DNA of 64,000 bases, taken from Sphingomonas_L flavalba_A (GTDB lineage: Bacteria; Pseudomonadota; Alphaproteobacteria; Sphingomonadales; Sphingomonadaceae). Made by a program: the position numbers and the translations under genes. Below, piece by piece: positions 1-7,443 of the stretch (the stretch's first letter is position 1; each line of letters starts with the position of its first letter). The stretch lies in the NCBI RefSeq assembly GCF_047553045.1, contig NZ_CP180208.1, positions 2,728,001 through 2,792,000 of the forward strand, written 5' to 3'. The notes beneath the pieces are model-generated. The model did no database searches and had not been told where the DNA came from. It was given only the letters and a program-made list of their open reading frames with translations.

Positions 1-2
1 GT

Positions 3-236
3 ACCAAATATCTAGTTACGAACCCCGTTTACGAGGGTTTACGTGATATTTATCACGACGAATTCACCTACACTTCGGACAGGCTCCAGTCTATTTTGGT
101 CGCATCTGTGGCGCACTGCGGTAGTACAGCCGAGGTACTGTTTGCGCTCAACTTTACTCCGATCGGCAACCAAGGGTGGTTTGTAACAATCGGACATGCT
201 CCGCAGATAGCCTACAAATCAGAATATTTCCGATGA
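3..236 (+). CDS. 3' end of an unrecognised gene (N-terminus outside window)
   Basis: Reading frame 3 is open from the window edge to a TGA at 234-236, giving 77 visible residues with balanced composition (for example SVAHCGSTAEVL and PIGNQGWFVTIGHAP). No start codon is needed because the gene begins upstream of the window. I recognise no family. The frame is fairly AT-rich, like the rest of the island. It could be a chance open frame, but 77 codons without a stop at this GC content favours a real C-terminal fragment. Confidence 0.4.
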   Translation, partial: TKYLVTNPVYEGLRDIYHDEFTYTSDRLQSILVASVAHCGSTAEVLFALNFTPIGNQGWFVTIGHAPQIAYKSEYFR

Positions 237-386
237 TTGTTCGCGTTGCGCTTGAAACCGATAACGGATAGAAACGGGTCTGAGCCGTATCGATGCAGTT
301 GACGTTTGAGTTGCCTGGAGTAGTGGCTGCTCTGAGGATCGAGCCCGGCTAAGCTGAACGGCTGGAATGAAGCGCGAAGCGATCAA

Positions 387-1835
387 TCATCCTGAGCGGA
401 TTTTACGCCGTAGGTTCGAGGGATCGATTCCCGACCGCCGGGCGGTTTCGCGGAGGCCATCACGGTTCGTCATCTCTCGTAACCGCTGTAATGCGACATA
501 TCGTTCCCGGTCGAGTTTTGTGCATTGCTGCCTCGCCCCTGTTAGTCGCGCTGCCACTACGCTAGCCCATCTTTCGTTGCCCGAAATCGGTTTATCCGAT
601 GCAAGCGCGGTCAATCGCTTCACCGATATGTTGAGTGCCTTTGCCGCTGGTCGCTCCCCGAACTCCGCGATGAAAGCACGAAGCTTTTCGGCAAGATCGC
701 CCGTCGAAACACCGTATTCTACCTCGCTATCAAGGTTCGGCCCGAGGATCGCTTGGCGTTCCCAATCGTGCGATTCCTTGCCGATATGACGGGTCGAAGT
801 CATGCGGACGTGACGGCGACGTGTTGTGCCCCGATCCATATAATCGGCGTTCAGAAATTTGGACTCGGGCGAGAGGTGATATTGCGCCAGCGCCTCGGCA
901 TAGGATTTGAGCTGTGACTCTGGAACAGGCTCCCCGGTATCGCGATCAAAGGCCGATGCTGCCGCCGCCGCCAAATCCTTGTCGAACGTCGCGACAGGTT
1001 TGACAGGTTTACGCTTCTTGGGGCGGCCCCGGCTTCCGGCCTGGACGATCCGTTCTCCGCCAAAATCAAGCCGCACCTGCATGGCGAGCAGGAACCCGAA
1101 CGGCTTGACCTGATCGCGATAAGGGCGGCCCGCCTGATTATAGGGCTTGAACCATAGCAACAAATCCGGGGAGGTTGCGCCATAGCGGCTGACCGCCGGC
1201 CTCGCGAGAGCGGGATGATAATCTCGCGATACCTGGTCGGGATGCTTAGCAAACGCCGCGCTGACGATTTTCCACCAGAGGTCGGCGTGCCAGCGCATGA
1301 TGCCCTTGCCCAGAACCGATGGGTGGTGCGTTGGGATGGTGGTAGCCGGATGGTCGTCGCCATACGGCGGCAGGAGATGGCCAAGGCCATGCGCTGATGC
1401 CTTGCGCATGATCGGCGTCCCGTCGGCGGCAAGGTTGAACAGCGCATAACGTTTGGCCGATATCGCCCAGCAATAAAGCGGTTCAGGCAGTCCGGTCTCA
1501 AGCGAATTATTCTCATCCTCGATTTTCAGGATCGATCCATCAAAATCATAGGGATTGAGCGCGGCGAACCAATCGACAATGCCGTGAACGCGCTGATAGA
1601 AATCGCTGATCGCCATCGCATCCGGTTTGGCGATGGCCATGCTGTCAGTGTCGCAAAACGCCCATTCCAAGCCGCTATCCGCGACCTGCCTTTCGGTGAT
1701 GGCGAGCATCAACCGGGCCGCGCCGGTGATCAGCGTTGCCAGCAATGGATGAAAATATGGTCCCGGTTCTTCGACCTTATCAGTCGCAAAACTGAACGGA
1801 TCGCCGGTCGAACTATGCACAGTGGTGGCGCAGCG
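387..1835 (-). pseudogene. Family-B DNA polymerase-like protein, C-terminal fragment cut by IS3 element
   Basis: The frame is open from the IS boundary at 1835 down to a stop at 387, so the 5' part of the gene is missing. The visible N-terminal part reads EEPGPYFHPLL, then GAARLML and AFCDTDSMAI. The DTDS motif preceded by a hydrophobic strand matches motif C of family-B polymerases and of the polymerase-like proteins found on bacterial mobile elements (family knowledge). The polymerase motifs upstream of it (exonuclease, motifs A and B) are absent. The last ~90 residues are helical and look like a helix-turn-helix tail (SGIDPSNLRRKIRSG). The sequence right of the IS cluster at 4351 does not continue this gene, so DNA was lost or rearranged there. 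Probably non-functional. Confidence 0.6.
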
Positions 1836-1869
1836 TGGTCTGCCCCCACCGAGTGGACCGATTGGTTTG

Positions 1870-2539
1870 TTAGTGCATTAAGCTCATCGCCGCCATATCC
1901 GGACGGAGGTGGAGCGAAGCGGAACCGGAGGCCGGATATGGCGGTGTCGCCGTTTCCGGTGCCGGTGGCCGGTAGCCCAGGCTGCTATGCGGGCGGACGG
2001 TGTTGTAATGCCGCCGCCATGCCTCGATCAGCACCCTGGCCTCGGCGAGGCTGTAGAAGATCTCGCCATTGAGCAGTTCGTCGCGAAGCGACCCGTTGAA
2101 GCTTTCGTTATAGCCATTTTCCCATGGTGATCCCGGCGCGATGTAGAGGGTCTTTACGCCGATCTGCCCCAGCCATTTCTGGACGGCGGTCGCGATAAAC
2201 TCGCTACCATTATCGGATCGTATATGCGCTGGCGGCCCACGCGAGATGAACAGGTCGGCCAGGGCCGCCAGAACATCCTCATGCTTGAGCTGCCGTGCAA
2301 CGATGAGCGCCAGGCATTCCCTGCTGGCCTCGTCGATGATCGTGAGGATGCGGAACTTGCGACCGTCATGCGTCCGCCCCTCGACGAAATCGTAGGCCCA
2401 GACATGCCCCGGATATTCGGGGCGTAGCCGGATGCACGATCCGTCATTGAGCCATAGACGCCCGCGCTTTGGCTGGCGCTGCGGGACTTTCAGTCCTTCA
2501 CGCCGCCATATCCGCTCGACACGTTTATGGTTCACCGTC
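1870..2539 (-). pseudogene. IS3-family OrfB 3' part (copy 1)
   Basis: This is the remainder of copy 1's orfB, from TVNHKRVERIWRREG to the normal C-terminus MAAMSLMH, carrying all of the DDE core. It is separated from its 5' part by copy 2 and lacks 12 codons present in the intact copy. The frame is open into copy 2's left end, but no plausible start or fusion partner exists, so it is a dead fragment. Confidence 0.8.
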
Positions 2540-2602
2540 TGATCTGCCCCCCGCTGAGTGGCCCAGAGACTATGATAGTCTGGACCATGAAAGGGACATT
2601 GA

Positions 2603-2881
2603 ATGCCGAGCAAGAAGCACAAGCCGGAAGAGATCATCGGCAAGCTGCGTGAAGTTGAGATTGTGCTGGCGCAGGGAGCGAGCACGGCTGAAGCCTGCCG
2701 CCGGATCGCGGTCAGCGAGCAGACCTATTATCGGTGGCGCAAGGAGTATGGCGGCCTGAAGACCGACCAGGCGCGGCGGATGAAGGATCTGGAGAAGGAG
2801 AACCAGCGGCTGCGCCGGGCGATCTCGGACCTGACCCTGGACAAGCTGATCTTGCAGGAGGCTGCACGGGGAAACTTCTGA
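2603..2881 (+). CDS. IS3-family OrfA (copy 2)
   Basis: A 92-residue DNA-binding subunit of the transposase. Residues ~5-50 form the helix-turn-helix (KKHKPEEIIGKL, then VSEQTYYRWRKEYGG) that recognises the terminal repeats. Residues ~55-85 form a leucine-zipper helix (MKDLEKENQRLRRAI) typical of the family. The gene ends with TGA at 2879-2881, just after a GGGAAAC heptamer at 2869-2875 on which ribosomes can slip into the orfB frame. Alone, IS3-family OrfA usually acts as a regulator of transposition. Confidence 0.9.
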   Translation: MPSKKHKPEEIIGKLREVEIVLAQGASTAEACRRIAVSEQTYYRWRKEYGGLKTDQARRMKDLEKENQRLRRAISDLTLDKLILQEAARGNF

Positions 2882-3780
2882 GCCCCGCGCGGCGGCGGCG
2901 CTGCATCGATCAGGTACGACGGGATCTGCCAGTGCGGGTATCCGAGCGACGGATATGCCGGGTGCTGGGTCAGCATCGATCGACGCAGCGCAAGATGCCG
3001 CGCGGGGCGGATGACGAACAGGCACTGACCGAGGACATCATTGCATTGGCGAAGCAATATGGTCGTTACGGCTACCGCCGGGTCACGGCGTTGCTGTGCC
3101 ATGCGGGATGGACGGTGAACCATAAACGTGTCGAGCGGATATGGCGGCGTGAAGGACTGAAAGTCCCGCAGCGCCAGCCAAAGCGCGGGCGTCTATGGCT
3201 CAATGACGGATCGTGCATCCGGCTACGCCCCGAATATCCGGGGCATGTCTGGGCCTACGATTTCGTCGAGGGGCGGACGCATGACGGTCGCAAGTTCCGC
3301 ATCCTCACGATCATCGACGAGGCCAGCAGGGAATGCCTGGCGCTCATCGTTGCACGGCAGCTCAAGCATGAGGATGTTCTGGCGGCCCTGGCCGACCTGT
3401 TCATCTCGCGTGGGCCGCCAGCGCATATACGATCCGATAATGGTAGCGAGTTTATCGCGACCGCCGTCCAGAAATGGCTGGGGCAGATCGGCGTAAAGAC
3501 CCTCTACATCGCGCCGGGATCACCATGGGAAAATGGCTATAACGAAAGCTTCAACGGGTCGCTTCGCGACGAACTGCTCAATGGCGAGATCTTCTACAGC
3601 CTCGCCGAGGCCAGGGTGCTGATCGAGGCATGGCGGCGGCATTACAACACCGTCCGCCCGCATAGCAGCCTGGGCTACCGGCCACCGGCACCGGAAACGG
3701 CGACACCGCCATATCCGGCCTCCGGTTCCGCTTCGCTCCACCTCCGTCCGGATATGGCGGCGATGAGCTTAATGCACTAA
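2603..3780 (+). CDS. IS3-family transposase OrfAB (copy 2), made by -1 frameshift
   Basis: The orfB frame lies -1 relative to orfA. The heptamer GGGAAAC at 2869-2875 fits the X XXY YYZ rule in the orfA frame (G GGA AAC), and after slippage translation continues as GKLLSPARRRR. OrfB carries an HTH_21-like segment (ALTEDIIALAKQYGRYGYRR) and an rve/DDE integrase core: D in VWAYDFVEGRTHDG, D in RSDNGSEFI, and E in NGYNESFNGSLRDELL. The protein cuts and joins the IS ends. The frame also has an ATG at 2734, but that region overlaps orfA and is unlikely to be a separate start. This copy looks intact and probably active. Confidence 0.85.
2869..2875 (+). promoter_or_regulatory. Programmed -1 frameshift heptamer GGGAAAC
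   Basis: The sequence G GGA AAC is in the orfA zero frame (codons GGA 2870-2872 and AAC 2873-2875), two codons before the orfA stop. It fits the X XXY YYZ slippery rule, and the following 25 bases are very GC-rich and could form a stimulatory stem. The same site exists in copy 1 on the minus strand. IS3-family elements commonly use this mechanism. Confidence 0.7.
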
Positions 3781-3814
3781 CAAACCAATCGGTCCACTCG
3801 GTGGGGGCAGACCA

Positions 3815-4287
3815 GTAGCCGTAACGACCATATTGCTTCGCCAATGCAATGATGTCCTCGGTCAGTGCCTGTTCGTCATCCGCCCCGCGCGGCATCTTGC
3901 GCTGCGTCGATCGATGCTGACCCAGCACCCGGCATATCCGTCGCTCGGATACCCGCACTGGCAGATCCCGTCGTACCTGATCGATGCAGCGCCGCCGCCG
4001 CGCGGGGCTCAGAAGTTTCCCCGTGCAGCCTCCTGCAAGATCAGCTTGTCCAGGGTCAGGTCCGAGATCGCCCGGCGCAGCCGCTGGTTCTCCTTCTCCA
4101 GATCCTTCATCCGCCGCGCCTGGTCGGTCTTCAGGCCGCCATACTCCTTGCGCCACCGATAATAGGTCTGCTCGCTGACCGCGATCCGGCGGCAGGCTTC
4201 AGCCGTGCTCGCTCCCTGCGCCAGCACAATCTCAACTTCACGCAGCTTGCCGATGATCTCTTCCGGCTTGTGCTTCTTGCTCGGCAT
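3815..4287 (-). pseudogene. IS3-family OrfA plus 5' part of OrfB (copy 1)
   Basis: orfA here (4009-4287, 92 aa) is intact and identical in translation to copy 2. orfB follows in the -1 frame through the same GGGAAAC heptamer but breaks off after GRYGY at 3815, where copy 2 is inserted. The catalytic DDE core is therefore missing from this fragment. Intact OrfA could still bind the ends and modulate transposition of copy 2. Confidence 0.8.
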
Positions 4288-4373
4288 TCAATGTCCCTTT
4301 CATGGTCCAGACTATCATAGTCTCTGGGCCACTCAGCGGGGGGCAGATCACGGGATCGATCAAGGTCGAAAAC

Positions 4374-4982
4374 ATGTCCGGCCTCTGGATTACCTGCATC
4401 GCCCTCGGCGCGTCAGCATTTCTGAGCGCCAAAGTGTCGAGCGTATCGGACAATCTGACCCCGCCTTCGCGGCTGCGAAGAGCGTTGGGCATCGTCGCTA
4501 TCATCTGCATCATCGCGGTGCCTATAGTTCGGGGCCACAGCAGCGCGTCCGCAAACCCGGGCGTCTCGCAGTCCTCCGATCCCTCGGCGACCGAGAATGT
4601 CCAAACTGCCGCGTCTGAGCGATACCAATGGGGAGTAGTCAAGCCAGCGGGTTTGGTGGTGGAAGAGCTACAGGAAGCCGACACCGAAAGCATGGCTGGA
4701 GCCACTTGCTGGGCAACCGATAGCAAAAATAAGACCGTGTTTGCCTCGGATGGGACGGCGGTCGTTCGTATCGGCGGGGTCAGGGTTCAACTTTTCGAAA
4801 TGAGTGGGCGCACTGGCGGCAATGCGCTTTATTCGCTGGATCATACGATTTCGGTGATTTTCGAGGATCGGCCCGGCCAAACCATTTATTTTGAAGAAGG
4901 CGTGAGCAAGCCCATGGCGATGACCGTTCTGAATGGCGACGACAAACGCTCGATCCCGGTTATGCGATCCTGTGGCGCATAG
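4374..4982 (+). CDS. Hypothetical membrane-anchored protein next to the IS3 cluster
   Basis: 202 residues from ATG 4374, preceded by a weak AAGGTC ribosome site. The frame is open back into the IS terminal repeat, but the upstream codons are IS sequence, so I chose the first ATG outside it. Residues ~1-20 and ~40-57 (GIVAIICIIAVPIV) are hydrophobic helices, followed by a ~145-residue polar domain with two cysteines (GATCWATDS and the C-terminal RSCGA). The function is unknown. Because the IS junction lies only 23 bp upstream, the native promoter may be lost and the original N-terminus may have been longer. Confidence 0.55.
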   Translation: MSGLWITCIALGASAFLSAKVSSVSDNLTPPSRLRRALGIVAIICIIAVPIVRGHSSASANPGVSQSSDPSATENVQTAASERYQWGVVKPAGLVVEELQEADTESMAGATCWATDSKNKTVFASDGTAVVRIGGVRVQLFEMSGRTGGNALYSLDHTISVIFEDRPGQTIYFEEGVSKPMAMTVLNGDDKRSIPVMRSCGA

Positions 4983-5286
4983 AGCAGACAACCTCGCGCT
5001 GATCACCCGAGGCTGAACGAGAATCGCTAGACTCGGCCTCCCCACATGCGGCTGCCGCCCACTTGCCGGTCATTAATCCGACCCTGCTCAATGCTTGAAA
5101 GCGTTCACTAACCGGAAATACCTGTTTGTCGCGCATTGGCCGATTGCAGAGTGCCCACACGTCGGATAGTAGAGGCAGATAGCTACCCATCAGCTATCAT
5201 GCGCAACGTCGAACGGCAGGCACGATAGCAGCGGGTCGGTTTCGACCATTTCAGGCAGCTCTCTTCTGCCATCGTCCCTACCTTTG
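4983..5286. other. 304-bp gap with no recognisable gene
   Basis: No supported coding frame, tRNA or clear terminator is visible here. A minus-strand open frame at 4960-5190 exists but has a low-quality composition and overlaps the end of the upstream gene. Confidence 0.5.
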
Positions 5287-5584
5287 TCAGTCCGACTTGC
5301 GTGTTGTCCCCGCCCAGAACGCCACCGCCGCGAGCGCGATCCACATAAAAGCCATAACGTAGTCTGGTCCCATGACCGTCACGATATCGCCCACGCATTC
5401 ATATCCCCCCTGACCGTCTCTTACTGCCTGGGTACACTCGCCGTGATACTTGGCTGTAGCTGCTTGATAAGCCACGACCGTGAGCATTCCTGCGATTGCC
5501 GCCGTTATGCCGCGATTAAGGCGTTCATTGTCGTCTGAGCTTAAATCTAGCTTCTCGCCCCCATAGCGCAGGGCCAGCCACAGC
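5287..5584 (-). pseudogene. Small two-helix membrane protein, 5' end cut by IS6-family element
   Basis: About 98 residues remain, with two predicted membrane helices (GITAAIAGMLTVVAYQAA and VMAFMWIALAAVAFWAG) separated by a loop containing two cysteines. The frame runs into the terminal repeat of the IS6-family element at 5585, and the only upstream start is a GTG inside that repeat. The native start has therefore probably been removed. The family is not recognised. It may still be expressed from the IS if the fused GTG is used. Confidence 0.45.
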
Positions 5585-6421
5585 GGCACTGTTGCAAACT
5601 TTGGAATGTAGAGCAGGGCTAGCCGTACTGCCCGGTTTCAGGAGGAGTAGATACCAAATTGCCTTTCGATCAGGCGCACTTCTCCCATGATCCCGCCATC
5701 ATATTGCCAGAGCTGGGCTTGACCTTTCTTCAGAGCCCGCATGACTTCGAAACCTTTGATGGTGGCATAGGCCGTTTTCAACGATTTGAACCCACGGACG
5801 GGTCTGATCAATTGCTTGAGCTTGCCATGATCGGCTTCGATCACATTGTTAAGGTATTTCACTTGCCGATGCAGCGTTTCGTCTGGCAGCTTACCTTCTT
5901 TCTTCAGCGCCGAAATGGCGATGCTGTAAGTCGGCGCCTTGTCCGTATTGATCGTCAAGGGCTTCTGCCAATTCTTAAGCCCGTTCAGAGCTTTGCCTAG
6001 GAAACGCTTTGCTGCCTTGGCATTGCGCGTGGAAGAAAGGTAGAAATCGATCGTGTCGCCGTCCTTGTCGACGGCGCGGTACAAATAGGCCCAGCACCCT
6101 TTGACCTTGATATAGGTTTCATCAACCCGCCAACTGCGCCAGATCGTTGGCCGCTTCCAATACCAGCGCAGCCGCTTCTCCATCTCAGGTGCATAGCGCT
6201 GGACCCAGCGATAAATCGTCGAATGATCAACATCAACGCCGCGTTCTGCGAGCATCGTTTCAAGGTCTCGATAGCTGATCCCATAACGACAGTACCACCG
6301 TACTGCCCATAAAATCACTGCGCCGCTAAAGTGCCGACCTTTGAAATCGTTCATCACAACCGCGCTCCAGCCAATCAAAACCCGCAGTCTTGGACACACC
6401 GCTCTAGTTTGCAACAGAGCC
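5585..6421 (-). mobile_element. IS6-family insertion sequence (837 bp)
   Basis: The terminal repeats are GGCACTGTTGCAAACT (5585) and, read inward from 6421, GGCTCTGTTGCAAACT, the well-known IS26/IS6100-type ends. One transposase gene fills the element. The 8-bp flanks (GCCACAGC left, ATTTGCCG right) do not match, so no target duplication remains. For IS6-family elements, which move by cointegrates and promote adjacent deletions, this points to a deletion or recombination beside the element. Both neighbouring genes are truncated at its ends. Confidence 0.9.
5638..6354 (-). CDS. IS6-family transposase
   Basis: 238 residues starting at ATG 6354 (MNDFKGRHFSG), the usual family start. The open frame continues upstream only because it reads antisense through the IS end and the rep gene. 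The N-terminal helix-turn-helix (YCRYGISYRDLETMLAERG) precedes a DDE core: D in WRVDETYIKVKG, D in LTINTDKAPTYS, E in NNVIEADHGKLK. The C-terminal FEVMRALKKGQA is diagnostic of the IS6 family. It resembles the IS6100 transposase strongly but not identically (from memory). Confidence 0.92.
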   Translation of the reverse strand: MNDFKGRHFSGAVILWAVRWYCRYGISYRDLETMLAERGVDVDHSTIYRWVQRYAPEMEKRLRWYWKRPTIWRSWRVDETYIKVKGCWAYLYRAVDKDGDTIDFYLSSTRNAKAAKRFLGKALNGLKNWQKPLTINTDKAPTYSIAISALKKEGKLPDETLHRQVKYLNNVIEADHGKLKQLIRPVRGFKSLKTAYATIKGFEVMRALKKGQAQLWQYDGGIMGEVRLIERQFGIYSS

Positions 6422-6966
6422 ATTTGCCGGACAAGAAACGCCCAGGGACTTGGGTTCAGACCGAACGAGCGGCGCATGAAGCTTGGGCTGCTCTCATGCG
6501 CGACAGCCCGAACGCGGCGATGCTGATGCACTTGCTGGTCGCGCGGGTGGGCGAACACAATGCCGTCGTTGTTTCCCAGAAAACGATGGCGAAAATCATG
6601 GGCCGCCACGTCAACACGGTGAAAACCGCCTTCAAGACGCTTCGGGATCGAAACTGGATCGAGATACGGCAGGTCGGCGAGCGTGGAACCGTGAATGCCT
6701 ACATCATCAATGATCGGGTGGCTTGGACCGGAAAGCGTGATGGTATCCGCTACAGCCTGTTCAGCGCAGCGGTCGTTCTGTCGGACGCGGAACAGCCGGA
6801 TCGCGATCAGCTCGGCCACCAGGAGCCGCTGCGCCGTGTCCCCAGCCTGCTGCAAGACGAACAACAGCTTCCGTCAGGGGATGGCCTGCCACCACCTTCC
6901 GAACCGACCTTTCCCGGCATGGAACCTGACTTGCCCGCCACAAAGATTGGCAAGGACGATGCGTAA
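6422..6966 (+). pseudogene. Plasmid-type replication initiator (RepL/RepA-like), N-terminus replaced by IS6
   Basis: Host sequence begins right at the IS end and encodes LPDKKRPGTWVQTERAA onward, about 180 residues. A winged helix-turn-helix is visible (SQKTMAKIMGRHVNTVKTAF, then RNWIEIRQVGERGTVNAY), followed by a Pro/Gln-rich tail. This matches small HTH replication proteins on sphingomonad and other proteobacterial plasmids (family recollection, not a search). The original start codon is gone; the open frame now starts within the IS (6331), and the first internal ATG is at 6496. Only a short N-terminal piece may be missing, so residual function is possible. Confidence 0.55.
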
Positions 6967-6972
6967 CACATC

Positions 6973-7273
6973 GGAACATTCCTTATCGTCCCACATGGAA
7001 CGTGGCGGAACGCTATGAGCTACACTCTCAATGAAGCCGCAAAGGCTACAGGAAAGAGCAAAACAACCATTCACCGTGCGCTGAAATCTGGAAAGATTTC
7101 AGCAGTTAAACGAGATAATGGAGCCTATTCCATTGAACCGGCAGAACTGCACCGAGTGTTCCCGGCTGTTCCAGCGGAACGGAACGAGGAACGTTCCAAC
7201 CATAACGATGTGGAACACCTGCGTAACGATCAAGGAACGCTCCGCATACAACTGGAAACCATTGAAAAGGAAC
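6973..7273. repeat. Cluster of GGAAC/GTTCC pentamers around the rep-associated gene
   Basis: GGAAC occurs at 6973, 6997, 7007, 7176, 7181, 7188, 7212, 7234 and 7269, and GTTCC at 7158, 7168 and 7193. That is twelve hits in 300 bp where chance would give about one. Some pairs are spaced ten bases apart, and 7188-7197 is the perfect palindrome GGAACGTTCC. Part of the cluster lies in the gap before the second gene and part inside its coding region. It could be a binding array for the adjacent Rep or HTH protein. Confidence 0.4.
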
Positions 7274-7410
7274 GTGAGCGCGAACGCCAGCAGTTGCAGG
7301 AAACCATAACTGACCTTCGCGAAGATCGGGACCGGTGGCGGCAGCAGGCTACAGCGCTCCTAGAAGACAAGCGCCCACGTAGATTCTGGAAAAATCTGTT
7401 CGGCAACTAG
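7015..7410 (+). CDS. MerR-like HTH plus coiled-coil protein of plasmid rep modules
   Basis: 131 residues. Residues ~1-45 are an excisionase/MerR-type winged helix (YTLNEAAKATGKSKTTIHRA, then a wing with VKRDNGAYSI). Residues ~70-120 are a highly charged coiled coil (KERERERQQLQETI). The C-terminus is basic and aromatic (RRFWKNLFGN). Such genes commonly sit just downstream of small-plasmid replication genes (family knowledge), as here, 48 bp after rep. The likely role is plasmid replication or maintenance. A hairpin (TTCGGCA/TGCCGAA, 7399-7417) spans the stop codon but has no U-tract. Confidence 0.65.
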   Translation: MSYTLNEAAKATGKSKTTIHRALKSGKISAVKRDNGAYSIEPAELHRVFPAVPAERNEERSNHNDVEHLRNDQGTLRIQLETIEKERERERQQLQETITDLREDRDRWRQQATALLEDKRPRRFWKNLFGN

Positions 7411-7443
7411 TGCCGAAGGGCAGCTAGGCGGACGAAGCGGACG

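Larger units (their letters stand above)
2540..3814 (+). mobile_element. IS3-family element, copy 2, complete (1275 bp), inserted inside copy 1
   Basis: A complete element with imperfect terminal inverted repeats beginning TGATCTGCCCCCC at 2540 and, read inward from the right end, TGGTCTGCCCCCACC at 3814. It encodes orfA and orfB joined by a -1 frameshift. It lies in opposite orientation to copy 1 and interrupts copy 1's orfB. Flanking triplets (GTC and GTA) do not match, and 35 bp of copy 1 are missing at the junction, so this was not a simple insertion with duplication. The blocks shared by the two copies look identical in translation, implying recent amplification. Confidence 0.9.
1836..4350 (-). 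mobile_element. IS3-family element, copy 1 (minus orientation), split by copy 2
   Basis: The outer ends are TGGTCTGCCCCCACCGAGTG (1836) and the complement of TGATCTGCCCCCCGCTGAG (ending 4350), the same imperfect terminal repeats that bound copy 2. Copy 1 survives as two blocks: 3815-4350 (left end, orfA, start of orfB; 536 bp) and 1836-2539 (rest of orfB and right end; 704 bp). Together they are 35 bp shorter than intact copy 2; the missing bases correspond to 3076-3110 of copy 2. The flanking bases (…GCAGCG and CGGGATC…) show no 3-4 bp target duplication, which IS3-family insertions normally leave. Confidence 0.85.

Noticed and set aside
4960..5190. 76-codon minus-strand frame
   Set aside because: No domain, overlaps the end of the membrane-protein gene, and has no ribosome site.
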